Positions 56,021 through 64,000 of a stretch of DNA of 64,000 bases are shown here, in pieces. Below the pieces are notes generated by a model. It was not told the DNA's origin and did not search any database. It saw nothing but the letters and a program-made list of their open reading frames with translations. Made by a program: the position numbers and the translations under genes. How positions within the stretch are numbered: position 1 is the stretch's first letter; each line of letters opens with the position of its first letter. Source of the stretch: Rubrivivax sp. (GTDB lineage: Bacteria; Pseudomonadota; Gammaproteobacteria; Burkholderiales; Burkholderiaceae_C). The stretch is from NCBI GenBank assembly GCA_020852865.1, contig JADYZZ010000054.1:161496-225495 (forward strand), read 5' to 3'.

Positions 56021-56041
56021 GCGCGCGGCGCTGCCGCGCGC
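56021..56041 (-). terminator. hairpin between the SDR gene and phaC
   Basis: GCGCGCGGC-GCT-GCCGCGCGC, a perfect 9-bp stem with a 3-base loop, placed 8 bp after the SDR stop and before the phaC ribosome site. It may stop part of the transcripts or protect the upstream message. No U run. Confidence 0.4.
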
Positions 56042-56048
56042 GCGGGGT

Positions 56049-56864
56049 TCAGGCCGGCGCGTGCCAGCCGGCGTCGACCCACAGCTCGCCGCTCACCGCC
56101 GAGTTGGCGAGCATGAAGCAGATCGCGTCGGCAATCTCGTCGGGCTCGATCAGGCGGCCGAGTTGCGTGTACGGCAGGATGTTCTTGGCGACGTAGTCCA
56201 TGCCCATCGCGCGCACCATCGGCGTGTCGGTGAAGCCGGGGTGGATGACGCCGCAGCGCACGCCGTGGAACATCGCTTCCTTGACGATCGTCGCGGCCGC
56301 CCCTTCCAGGCCCGCCTTGGTGCTGGCGTACGAGATCTGGCCGCGGTTGCCCTGCGACGAGATCGAGCCGATGAACACCACCGAGCCCTGCATGCCCTCG
56401 TCGGGCACCCAGCGCTTCAAGCCCTTGGCGGCGCGCTCCTCGGCGATGCGGCCGATCATCTCGAGCGCCCAGTACACCGGGGCGATCAGGTTCACCTCGA
56501 CCACGAGGCGGAACTGCTCGAGCGGGTAGATGCGCGCCTTGCCGCTGTTCTTGTCGATGCGCACGGCGAGATCGTCGCGCGTGATGCCGGCCGCCGGCAC
56601 GCACATCGTCACCGGCCCGAAGCGGCCCTGCATGGCGTCGAAGACCGAGGCGCGGAACCTGGCGTCGGTGGTGTCGCCCTGGAACGGGATCGCGAACGTA
56701 CGGCCGGCGTCGGCGTTGAGCTTGGCCGTCACGTCCTCGACCGCCTCGCTCATGTCCACCAGGGCCACGGCGCCGACGCCGCGCTTGGCCATCGCGGCGG
56801 CCACCGCGCGGCCGATGCCGCTGGCGCCGCCCGTGATCACTGCCACTCTGTTCGCGATGTCCAT
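56049..56864 (-). CDS. SDR-family oxidoreductase upstream of phaC (possible 3-ketoacyl-CoA reductase)
   Basis: 271 residues. Cofactor loop T-G-G-A-S-G-I-G-R-A (11-20) and active-site Tyr179/Lys183 (Y-A-S-T-K) with the preceding serine in G-S-I-S-S. The usual N-N-A-G reads C-V-P-A-A-G, and the chain is longer than typical acetoacetyl-CoA reductase PhaB (about 246). Its place before phaC suggests it supplies hydroxyacyl-CoA, but sequence does not prove it. AGAGGAT ribosome site upstream. Confidence 0.8.
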   Translation of the reverse strand: MDIANRVAVITGGASGIGRAVAAAMAKRGVGAVALVDMSEAVEDVTAKLNADAGRTFAIPFQGDTTDARFRASVFDAMQGRFGPVTMCVPAAGITRDDLAVRIDKNSGKARIYPLEQFRLVVEVNLIAPVYWALEMIGRIAEERAAKGLKRWVPDEGMQGSVVFIGSISSQGNRGQISYASTKAGLEGAAATIVKEAMFHGVRCGVIHPGFTDTPMVRAMGMDYVAKNILPYTQLGRLIEPDEIADAICFMLANSAVSGELWVDAGWHAPA

Positions 56865-56893
56865 GATCGATCCTCTTGATGTTGCGCTGCAGC

Positions 56894-56899
56894 ATTCTA
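56894..56899 (-). promoter_or_regulatory. -10-like box TAGAAT for the SDR-phaC unit
   Basis: On the minus strand TAGAAT lies 30 bp before the SDR start codon, one base from the sigma-70 consensus and in a GC-rich setting. No good -35 box is seen at 16-18 bp. Confidence 0.4.
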
Positions 56900-57119
56900 G
56901 CGCCGAGGCCGGCCCGCGCGACCACCGGCGTGCGCCCGCGCAACAGCGCGCTTGCCGATCCTCGAGGTCGAGGACGGCCGCGTCGGGGCATCGAACGGGC
57001 TGACGATGTACCGGCGGCGGCGGCGACGCTCAATGGCGACGCCCCGTCCGCAGCGGCCCGAACCGCCCCACAGTGCCATGGAGCCCGGCCGCCGGCAACC
57101 CTTCGAGGAGTAAAGCGCC

Positions 57120-57431
57120 ATGAAACGCAAGCACGATCCGCGGCCGAGCCGGCCGCACAGGTACTTCGGCGTCCGTCTGGCCGGTGCGACCGTCGGCGTC
57201 GCGGTGATGGCCGGCGTGGCGGGTTTGTTCGGGAGCGCATCGCGGCAGGACTGGCTCGCGCCCACCGAAGCCAACGCCGCGGCGCTGCGGCGCTGCCACG
57301 CCCTGGCCGGCATGACGGCGCGCGCGGCCTGCGTCGAGACCGTGGTGGCGACGGTGAAAGCGGTGGGCGCGACGCCGCGGCTGGCCCAGGCCGACGCGCC
57401 GGCCCCGGCGCGCCGACCCCACAGTCCGTGA
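57120..57431 (+). CDS. small membrane-anchored hypothetical protein
   Basis: 103 residues, ATG 57120 with GAGGAG ten bases upstream. A basic N-terminus, one hydrophobic helix (about 19-38), then a periplasmic-looking segment with two cysteines (R-R-C-H and A-A-C-V-E-T) and an Ala/Pro tail. No family recognised. Divergent from the SDR-phaC unit, convergent with cusA. Confidence 0.6.
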   Translation: MKRKHDPRPSRPHRYFGVRLAGATVGVAVMAGVAGLFGSASRQDWLAPTEANAAALRRCHALAGMTARAACVETVVATVKAVGATPRLAQADAPAPARRPHSP

Positions 57432-57433
57432 AT

Positions 57434-57462
57434 CCCGGGATCACGCCCGGCGTGATCCCGGG
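57434..57462. terminator. 29-bp palindrome at the convergent end of the hypothetical gene and cusA
   Basis: CCCGGGATCACGCC-C-GGCGTGATCCCGGG: 14-bp perfect arms around one base, 2 bp after the stop of the small gene and covering the cusA stop codon (57441-57443). Suited to act as a two-way terminator. Confidence 0.6.
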
Positions 57463-60400
57463 CCCTTCAGGCCCTCGAGCCGACCGCGCCGCGCGTCACG
57501 CCGGCGCGCCAGCGCATACACCGCCGGCACGATGAACAGCGACAGCAGCGGCGCCGTCACCATCCCGCCCAGCATCGGCGCGGCGATGCGGCTCATCACC
57601 TCGGAGCCGGTGCCGCTGCCCCAGACGATGGGCACCAGGCCGGCCAGGATCACCGCCACCGTCATCGCCTTGGGCCGCACGCGCAGCACGGCGCCTTCGC
57701 GGATGGCGTCGTCCACGAGCGCCGGCGTCGCCGCCTCGCCGGCGGCCACGCGCGCCAGGCGCTCGGCGAGCGCGTGCTTCAGGTACAGCAGCATCACGAC
57801 GCCGAACTCGGCCGCCACGCCGGCCAGCGCGATGAAGCCCACGCCGGTAGCCACCGAGAGGTGGTAGCCCATCACGTAGAGGAACCACACCCCGCCGGTG
57901 AGCGCGAAAGGCAGCGTGGCCATGATGAGCAGCGCCTCGTCGACGCGCTCGAAGGTGAGGTACAGCAGCACGAAGATGATGAGCAGCGTGGCCGGCACGA
58001 CGATCTTCAGGCGGGCATTGGCGCGCTCGAGGTACTCGAACTGGCCCGAGAAGGCCGCACTCATGCCGGGCTCGAACTGCACCTCGCGCAGCACGGCGGC
58101 GCGCAGGTCCTCCGCCACCGAGGCGAGATCGCGCCCGCGCACGTCGACGTACACCCAGCCCGAGGGGCGCGCGTTCTCGCTCTTCAACATCGGCGGGCCG
58201 TCGCTCACGCCGATGCGCGCCACCGTGCCCAGCGTGATCTGCTGGCCCGTCGCCGTGACGATGGGCAGCGCGGCCAGCCGCTCGGGCGTGTCGCGCCACT
58301 CGCGCGGGTAGCGCAGGTTGATCGGAAAGCGCGCCCGGCCCTCGATCGTCTCGGCGACGTTCTCGCCGCCGATGGCGCCGGCGACGATCTCCTGCACGTC
58401 GGCGATCGCCAGCCCGTGGCGCGCCGCCGCGGCGCGGTCGATGTCGATGTCGAGATAGCGCCCGCCGGTGAGCCGCTCGGCCAGCGCCGAGCTCACGCCC
58501 GGCACGCCCTTGGCCACATGCTCGATCGCCAGCGCCACGCGGTCGATGGCGGCCAGGTCGCCGCCCGTGACCTTGACGCCGATCGGGCTCTTGATGCCGG
58601 TGGCCAGCATGTCGATGCGGTTGCGGATCGGCGGCACCCAGATGTTGGCCAGGCCCGGGATGCGCACCGCGCGGTCGAGCTCCTCGACGATCTTCTCGGG
58701 CGTCATGCCCGGGCGCCAGCGCGCCTGCGGCTCGAGCTGGATGGTCGTCTCGAACATCTCGAGCGGCGCCGGGTCGGTGGCGGTGTCGGCGCGGCCGGCC
58801 TTGCCGAACGCGCGTGCGACCTCGGGCACCGTCTTGATCAGGCGGTCGCTCTGCTGCAGCAGCTCGGCCGCCTTCTGCGCCGAGAGCCCCGGCAGCGCCG
58901 AAGGCATGTAGAGCAGGTCGCCCTCGTCGAGCGCGGGCAGGAACTCGCCCCCCAGCCGTGCCAGCGGCCAGGCGGTGGTGGCGAGCGCCAGCACGGCCAG
59001 CGCGAGCGTCGTCTTCGGCCGGGTGAGCACGGCGTCGAGCAGCGGCCGGTACACGGCGATGAGCGCGCGCGTGATCGGGTTGCGCCGCTCGTCGGGGATG
59101 CGCCCGCGGATCCAGGCCACCATCAGCACCGGCACCAGCGTCACCGACAGCGCCGCCGCCGCCGCCATCGCGTAGGTCTTGGTGTAGGCCAGCGGCCCGA
59201 ACAGGCGCCCTTCCTGCGCCTCGAGCGTGAACACCGGCACGAAGCTGAGCGTGATGATGAGCAGCGAGAAGAACAGCGCCGGCCCCACCTCCACCGCCGC
59301 CTCGGTGATGACCTCGCGGTGCGCGGTCCCCGCGAGCCGCTCGCCCGGATGCGCGTGCTGCCAGGCCTCGATGCGCTTGTGCGCGTTCTCGATCATCACC
59401 ACCGCGGCGTCGACCATCGCGCCGACGGCGATCGCGATCCCGCCCAGCGACATGATGTTGGCGTTGATGCCCTGCCAGCGCATCACGAGAAAGGCGCTCG
59501 TCACGCCCAGGGGCAGCGCGATGATCGCCACCGCCGAGCTGCGCAGGTGCCACAGGAAGAGCAAGCACACCAGCGCCACGACGACGAACTCCTCGAGCAG
59601 CTTGTGCGAGAGGTTCTCGATCGCGCGGCCGATGAGCGCGCTGCGGTCGTAGGTGGTGACGAGCTCGACGCCCTGCGGCAGGCTGCGCTGCAGTTCGGCC
59701 AGCCTGGCCTTGACGGCGTGGATCGTCTGCTGCGCGTTCTTGCCCGAGCGCAGGATGACGATGCCTCCCGTCACCTCGCCCTCGCCGTCCAGTTCGGCGA
59801 TGCCGCGGCGCATCTCGGGGCCGTACTGCAGATCCGCCACCTGCGCCAGCGTCACCGGCACGCCGGCGCGCACGGCCAGCGGGATGGCACGGAAGTCGTC
59901 GAGCCGGCGCAGGTAGCCGCTGGCGCGCACCATGTACTCGGTCTCGCCGAGCTCGAGCACCGAGCCGCCCGCCTCCTGGTTGTTCGCCACGAGCGCCTGC
60001 CTGACCTGCGCCGGCGTCACGCCGTAGGCGGCCAGTTCGAGCGGGCGCAGCACCACCTGCACCTGGCGCACCATGCCGCCGACCGTGGCCACCTCGGCGA
60101 CGTTGGGCAGCGCCTTGAGCTCGTACTTGAGAAACCAGTCCTGCAGCGCGCGCAGTTGCGCCAGGTCGTGGCGGCCGCTGCGGTCGACCAGTGCGTACTG
60201 GAAGATCCAGCCGACGCCGGTGGCGTCGGGGCCGAGCGCGCTGCGGGCACCGGCCGGCAGCCGCCCCTGCACCTGGTTGAGGTACTCGAGCACGCGCGAG
60301 CGCGCCCAGTACAGATCGGTGCCGTCGTCGAACAGCACGTAGACGAAGCTGTCGCCGAAGAAGCTGAAGCCGCGCACGACCTTGGCGCCGGGCACCGACA

Positions 60401-60620
60401 TCAGAGTCGTGGCCAGCGGATAGGTGACCTGGTTCTCGACGATCTGCGGCGCCTGTCCGGGCCAGCTCGTGCGCACGATGACCTGCACGTCGCTCAGGTC
60501 GGGCAGCGCGTCGACCGGCGTCGTGCGCAGCCCCCACAGGCCCGCCGCGGCGAGGAAGACGGTTCCCAGCAGCACCAGGAAGCGGTTGCCGATGGACCAG
60601 CGGATCAGCGCCGCGATCAT
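57441..60620 (-). CDS. cusA: Cu/Ag efflux RND pump CusA-like
   Basis: 1059 residues from ATG 60620; a longer frame has a non-homologous front. Starts [14 protein letters not shown]. Heavy-metal RND pattern with the CusA signature stretches [21 protein letters not shown] and [16 protein letters not shown], including methionines expected for monovalent Cu/Ag rather than Zn/Co. Inner-membrane proton-driven pump. Overlaps cusB by 4 bp. Confidence 0.93.
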   Translation of the reverse strand: MIAALIRWSIGNRFLVLLGTVFLAAAGLWGLRTTPVDALPDLSDVQVIVRTSWPGQAPQIVENQVTYPLATTLMSVPGAKVVRGFSFFGDSFVYVLFDDGTDLYWARSRVLEYLNQVQGRLPAGARSALGPDATGVGWIFQYALVDRSGRHDLAQLRALQDWFLKYELKALPNVAEVATVGGMVRQVQVVLRPLELAAYGVTPAQVRQALVANNQEAGGSVLELGETEYMVRASGYLRRLDDFRAIPLAVRAGVPVTLAQVADLQYGPEMRRGIAELDGEGEVTGGIVILRSGKNAQQTIHAVKARLAELQRSLPQGVELVTTYDRSALIGRAIENLSHKLLEEFVVVALVCLLFLWHLRSSAVAIIALPLGVTSAFLVMRWQGINANIMSLGGIAIAVGAMVDAAVVMIENAHKRIEAWQHAHPGERLAGTAHREVITEAAVEVGPALFFSLLIITLSFVPVFTLEAQEGRLFGPLAYTKTYAMAAAAALSVTLVPVLMVAWIRGRIPDERRNPITRALIAVYRPLLDAVLTRPKTTLALAVLALATTAWPLARLGGEFLPALDEGDLLYMPSALPGLSAQKAAELLQQSDRLIKTVPEVARAFGKAGRADTATDPAPLEMFETTIQLEPQARWRPGMTPEKIVEELDRAVRIPGLANIWVPPIRNRIDMLATGIKSPIGVKVTGGDLAAIDRVALAIEHVAKGVPGVSSALAERLTGGRYLDIDIDRAAAARHGLAIADVQEIVAGAIGGENVAETIEGRARFPINLRYPREWRDTPERLAALPIVTATGQQITLGTVARIGVSDGPPMLKSENARPSGWVYVDVRGRDLASVAEDLRAAVLREVQFEPGMSAAFSGQFEYLERANARLKIVVPATLLIIFVLLYLTFERVDEALLIMATLPFALTGGVWFLYVMGYHLSVATGVGFIALAGVAAEFGVVMLLYLKHALAERLARVAAGEAATPALVDDAIREGAVLRVRPKAMTVAVILAGLVPIVWGSGTGSEVMSRIAAPMLGGMVTAPLLSLFIVPAVYALARRRDARRGRLEGLKGPGSRRA

Positions 60621-62218
60621 CGCCGGGCTCCGGAAGGCGCGGCTGCGGCCGCGGCGGCGGGCGCGGCGCGCTCGATCGCGGTGAGGACCGCGTCGTCGCC
60701 TTGCTGCCGGAAGCGAAAGCGCACCCGCTCGCCCGCCTTCAGTCCCTGAGCCAGATCGGGCCGCGCGAGCCGGAAGGGCATCGTCATCGCCGGCCATTTC
60801 AGGGCCGGCACCGGTTCGTGCTCGAGCGTGATCATGCCCGCGGCGGCCGGCTCGCTGACGACGCCGGCGACTTCGTGCTCGGGCGGCGGCGGCGCCGACG
60901 CCGCGCCCGCCGCGCCCGCCGCGCCCGATGCGCCGGACGCGCCGGACGCGCCGGGCGCCCCGGCGGCCCGCGCGGTGATGCCCTGCAGCGTGGCTTCGGA
61001 GTCGATCAGGAACTGCCCCGAGGCCACCACCTGCTGGCCGGCGGCGACGCCGCTGCGCACGACCACCCAGTCACCCTGCTCCGGGCCGAGCTCCACCTCC
61101 ACCGGGTGGTAGCGGCCGGGTGCGTCGAGCAGGTACACGAGGGCACGCCGCCCGGTGCGGATCACGGCCTCGGCCGGCACCACCACCGCCTCAGCGCCCG
61201 CGGCGCCTTGCAGCCGCACCCGGGCGAACATGCCCGCACGCAGCCGGCCCCCCGGGTTGGGCAGCTCGATGCGCACGCGCAGCGTGCGCGTGTCGCGGTT
61301 GGCCTCGGGCAGCACCGCATGGATGCGCCCGCGCAGCGGCTGGCCGGGCAACCCGGGCAGCCGCACTTCGGCGCGCTGCCCCGGCGCGACCTCGGCCGCG
61401 AGCGCCTCGGGCACGGCGGCTTCGACCCACATCGTGCCGATGCCGTTGAGGCGCGCCAGCGTCGCGCCCATCGCCACCGTCATGCCCTGGCGCACCATCA
61501 GCTCGACGATCAGGCCGCCAGCCGGCGCCGTCACCGTCTGCACCGGTTGCGGGCGCCCCGCTGCGCTGATCTGCTCGATCGTCGCCTCGGGCATGCCGAG
61601 CAGCACGAGCCGCTGACGCGATGCCGCCGCCAGGGCGGCATCGCCGCTGGCGCGCACCGCCAGGTACTCCTGCTGCGCGGCCAGCCACTCGGGCAGCAGC
61701 AGGTCGGCCAGCGGCGCGCCCGCCGTGACCACGTCGCCCGGTGCATGCCCGTACACGCGCTGTACGAAGCCGCCGGCGCGCGCCTGTACCACGACCACGT
61801 CGCGCTCGTTGAGCTGCACGGTGCCGACGGCGTCGACGCCGCCGGCGACAACGCGCCGCTCGGCGGCGACAACGCGCAGGCCGAGGCTTTGCTGCGCGGC
61901 CGGCGACACGCGCACGCCGGCGCCCTCGCCCTCGGCCTCGTCGGCGTACTTGGGCACGAGCTGCATGTCCATGAAGGGAGACTTGCCGGGTCGGTCGAAC
62001 TTCTGCGAAGGCACCATCGGGTCGTACCAATAGAGCACCTTGCGCGCGCCCGAGCCGGCCGCGGCCGGCGCTGCGGCCGCCGATGCGCCGCCCTGCGCCG
62101 CCTGCGTCGCGGCCGCGCCGGCGCGCCAATGCGACAGCGCGTAGCCTGCGGCCACCCCCAGTGCGAGCAGCGCGCCGGCCGCCGCGGCCGTGCCGAGATT
62201 CCTGGTCATGGTGTTCAC
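60617..62218 (-). CDS. cusB: CusB-like periplasmic adaptor with heavy-metal-binding and CusF-like domains
   Basis: 533 residues. N-terminal membrane/signal segment; at about 63-92 the metal-binding segment Y-W-Y-D-P-M-V-P-S and [12 protein letters not shown]; then the adaptor hairpin, lipoyl and barrel domains. An Ala/Gly/Ser/Pro linker (about 424-450) leads to a CusF-like domain with K-W-P-A-M-T-M-P-F, the Trp/Met copper site. So the chaperone usually encoded separately is fused here. Overlaps both neighbours by 4 bp. Confidence 0.92.
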   Translation of the reverse strand: MNTMTRNLGTAAAAGALLALGVAAGYALSHWRAGAAATQAAQGGASAAAAPAAAGSGARKVLYWYDPMVPSQKFDRPGKSPFMDMQLVPKYADEAEGEGAGVRVSPAAQQSLGLRVVAAERRVVAGGVDAVGTVQLNERDVVVVQARAGGFVQRVYGHAPGDVVTAGAPLADLLLPEWLAAQQEYLAVRASGDAALAAASRQRLVLLGMPEATIEQISAAGRPQPVQTVTAPAGGLIVELMVRQGMTVAMGATLARLNGIGTMWVEAAVPEALAAEVAPGQRAEVRLPGLPGQPLRGRIHAVLPEANRDTRTLRVRIELPNPGGRLRAGMFARVRLQGAAGAEAVVVPAEAVIRTGRRALVYLLDAPGRYHPVEVELGPEQGDWVVVRSGVAAGQQVVASGQFLIDSEATLQGITARAAGAPGASGASGASGAAGAAGAASAPPPPEHEVAGVVSEPAAAGMITLEHEPVPALKWPAMTMPFRLARPDLAQGLKAGERVRFRFRQQGDDAVLTAIERAAPAAAAAAAPSGARR

Positions 62219-63462
62219 TCCTGCGCCGCGAGCGCGGCCAGCCGCACGCGCAGCGCGGCGCGGGCGGCGTCGAGTTCGACGAGCTTCATGCGCGCCTCGA
62301 GCGCGGCGGCGCGCGCCGCCAGCACGGGGCCGAGGTCGCTGCGCCCCGCCTGGTAGCCGGCCGTGGCCAGCGCGACGCGCTCGGCCGCGAGCTGCATGCC
62401 GGCGCCGGCCAGCCGGGCGCGCGTGGCGTCGAGCGCGTCCAGCTCGGCCAGCATGGCCTCGGCTTCGGCTGCGACGCGCGCCGTCGCGTCGTCACGTTCG
62501 GCGTCGATGCGCTGCAGCTCGTGGCGTCGCGCCTGGACCTGAGGCTCCTGGCGCAGCGCGCGCTGCCAGGGCAGGTCGAAGCTGACGACGAAGGACACCA
62601 TGTCGACGTACCTCGGGCGCCAGCTGTAGGCCAGCTCCCAGCTCCAGTCGCCCTGCTTCTCGGCCTCCATCTCGGCCATCTCGCCGGCAGCGACGGCGCG
62701 CATCGGCTCGTACACGCGCAGCTCGGGCGCCGTCTCCAGCTGGGTGCGCAACGCGGCGGCATTCACTTCGGGCAGCACCGGCTCGCCGGCCAGCGGCTCG
62801 CCGGCGCGCGCGCCGACCCAGCGGCGCAGCTCGGCGCGCGCCTTGGCCGCGGCACGCGCCAGCTCGTCGGCGCGGTCGTCGATGGCCAGCGCTTCCTGGC
62901 GCGCCAGCGTCAGGTCGGCCGGCATGGCGCTGGCCGCCGCGATGCGCGCGCCCAGCGTGGTCTGCAGCAGGCGGTTCTCGGCGCGGAACTCGCTCAGCAG
63001 CGCGGCGCGGCGTTCGGCGTGGTAGAGCTCGAGCCAGGCGAGCGCCGCGTCGCGCTGCACCGCGGCGCGGCCGGCCGCGAGCTGGGCGCGGTCGCGCTCG
63101 ATGCGCGCCTGGGCGCTGGCGGCACGCGCCTCGCGCTTGGCGCGGTTGGGCACTTCCTGCGCGAGCGCCAGGCGCTGCATCGTGGCGGTGTCGCGCGTCG
63201 TGCTGAAGCGGTCGGCGCCGGCGATCGGCAGGTACTCGATGCCCAGCGCCAGACGCGGATCGGGCAGGCGCTCGACGCCGCTGCGCGCGGCGTTCGAGCC
63301 CGCGAGCTGCGCCTGCTGCTGGCGCAGCAGCGGCGCGTGGTCGCGCGCCAGCGCCAGCGCCTCGGCGTAGCTCAGTCCGGCGGCGTGCAGCGCGCCGGCC
63401 GGCAGGGCGCATGCGGCGGCGACGGCAAGCCGGCCGGCGCAGCGGTTGATTCGATCGAACAA
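62215..63462 (-). CDS. cusC: outer-membrane efflux protein CusC/TolC-like
   Basis: 415 residues starting at TTG 63462, chosen because GGAGG lies 9 bp upstream and a signal peptide follows (R-L-A-V-A-A-A-C-A-L-P-A-G-A-L-H-A-A). Long alpha-helical repeats (L-S-Y-A-E-A-L-A-L-A; Q-E-V-P-N-R-A-K-R-E-A) match the outer-membrane efflux family. The frame extends upstream to 63933 but that part has no signal or homology. Confidence 0.88.
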   Translation of the reverse strand: MFDRINRCAGRLAVAAACALPAGALHAAGLSYAEALALARDHAPLLRQQQAQLAGSNAARSGVERLPDPRLALGIEYLPIAGADRFSTTRDTATMQRLALAQEVPNRAKREARAASAQARIERDRAQLAAGRAAVQRDAALAWLELYHAERRAALLSEFRAENRLLQTTLGARIAAASAMPADLTLARQEALAIDDRADELARAAAKARAELRRWVGARAGEPLAGEPVLPEVNAAALRTQLETAPELRVYEPMRAVAAGEMAEMEAEKQGDWSWELAYSWRPRYVDMVSFVVSFDLPWQRALRQEPQVQARRHELQRIDAERDDATARVAAEAEAMLAELDALDATRARLAGAGMQLAAERVALATAGYQAGRSDLGPVLAARAAALEARMKLVELDAARAALRVRLAALAAQE

Positions 63463-63545
63463 GGTACAGGTCCTCCTGAGGCAACGTGGAGCGGACGGCA
63501 CGACGCAGCGGCGCGACGGGGCGTCGCGCCGCCGCGGCGGCCGCG

Positions 63546-63965
63546 CTAGTTGCGCAGGACCTGCAGCGTGATGAACAAGGGCGGCGTACCCGCGGGCGGC
63601 CCGAGGGCGGGGCGCTCGGGTCGCGGCGACGCCAGCGCGCCGGCGCCGGGCGCCCCCTGCAGCGGCCACAGCACGACGGCGATGAGCGCCGCGTGCGGCA
63701 CGTCGCCGGCCGACGAGCCGCTGTTGACGGACTGCTCGCCCGCCTGGCAATGCGCCTTGCACAGCAGCGCCCGCTCGCCGCCGGCGTTCTGCTCGGCTGC
63801 AGCCGCGCGATGCGCCCGGCAGTCCTCGGGCGCCGCCGTCGTCTCGCGGTCGAGCGCGCCGTCGCGAGGCTCGCAGGCGTACACCGCCCCGGCCGTCTGG
63901 CCGAACAGCAGCACGGCGGCGACGAGGCCGCACAGCCAGCGATGGGCAAGCACCCAGGCACGCAT
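63546..63965 (-). CDS. small exported hypothetical protein heading the cus operon
   Basis: 139 residues: signal-like segment (about 10-30), cysteines in Y-A-C-E-P, E-D-C-R-A-H and L-L-C-K-A-H-C-Q, and a Pro-rich end. The C/H spacing would suit metal binding. It lies 83 bp before cusC on the same strand. No named family recognised. Confidence 0.65.
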   Translation of the reverse strand: MRAWVLAHRWLCGLVAAVLLFGQTAGAVYACEPRDGALDRETTAAPEDCRAHRAAAAEQNAGGERALLCKAHCQAGEQSVNSGSSAGDVPHAALIAVVLWPLQGAPGAGALASPRPERPALGPPAGTPPLFITLQVLRN

Positions 63966-64000
63966 GGCGCGCAGTCTAGTACTCCGACACAGGAATTCCG

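Noticed and set aside
60621..60797. Longer cusA start at 60797
   Set aside because: The extra 59 residues are Arg/Ala-rich and lie in the cusB coding region; M-I-A-A-L-I-R-W at 60620 is the family start.

Overview
The window looks like chromosomal DNA of a very GC-rich (about 70% or more by eye) betaproteobacterium, most likely of the Burkholderiales (Rubrivivax/Leptothrix/Ideonella-like). That placement is inference: it rests on composition, the Ralstonia-type membrane-bound hydrogenase, system I cytochrome c maturation, class I PHB synthase and GC-rich dispersed repeats. No rRNA, tRNA, insertion sequence, phage gene or CRISPR array was seen. Nearly every base is coding, genes are often joined by ATGA/GTGA stop-start overlaps, and GTG/TTG starts are common.

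Layout. (1) 3-839: tail of a HemN-like radical SAM gene. (2) 873-4506, minus strand: structural genes hoxK-hoxG-hoxZ of a membrane-bound uptake [NiFe] hydrogenase whose small subunit has the six cysteines of O2-tolerant enzymes. (3) 4714-17123, plus strand: a complete V/A-type ATPase operon (G/H-like, C-like, I, K, F, E, A, B, D) running on into a COQ10/RatA START protein, a cyclic-nucleotide-binding-fold protein, UbiE, MenA and a Bug-type binding protein. (4) 17184-17816, minus: a methyltransferase. (5) 18209-29245, plus: pyruvate phosphate dikinase, a one-chain Nfn-type (NfnA+NfnB) oxidoreductase, a rubrerythrin-like protein, pyruvate:ferredoxin oxidoreductase, a PyrD-like protein without the PyrD catalytic motif, and a 2[4Fe-4S] ferredoxin. 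(6) 29406-36481, plus: ccmABCDEFGHI. (7) 36652-53861, plus: a Wolinella-type diheme fumarate reductase (frdCAB) followed at once by nuoA-N for a 14-subunit complex I with an unusually short NuoG. (8) 53968-57431: fmdB, phaC, an SDR gene and a small hypothetical gene. (9) 57441-63965, minus: a Cu/Ag RND efflux operon (cusCBA-like, CusF-like domain fused to CusB).

How the parts fit (inference). H2 through HoxKGZ and NADH through Nuo would reduce menaquinone (MenA, UbiE), which the diheme fumarate reductase would re-oxidise. PFOR, Nfn and the ferredoxin connect pyruvate, ferredoxin and NAD(P)H; PPDK connects pyruvate to PEP; the V-ATPase connects ATP to the ion gradient; PhaC and possibly the SDR protein store acetyl units and reductant. 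This reads as an anaerobic or micro-oxic energy island inside a respiratory bacterium. FNR-like palindromes in the hydrogenase/V-ATPase divergent region and before the Nfn-PFOR operon support joint oxygen control.

The least expected signal is a 74-bp element present once between V-ATPase genes E and A and three times in tandem between nuoD and nuoE. Each insertion keeps ATGA overlaps at both ends through small in-frame mini-ORFs, and its hairpin shows a compensatory base-pair change between loci.
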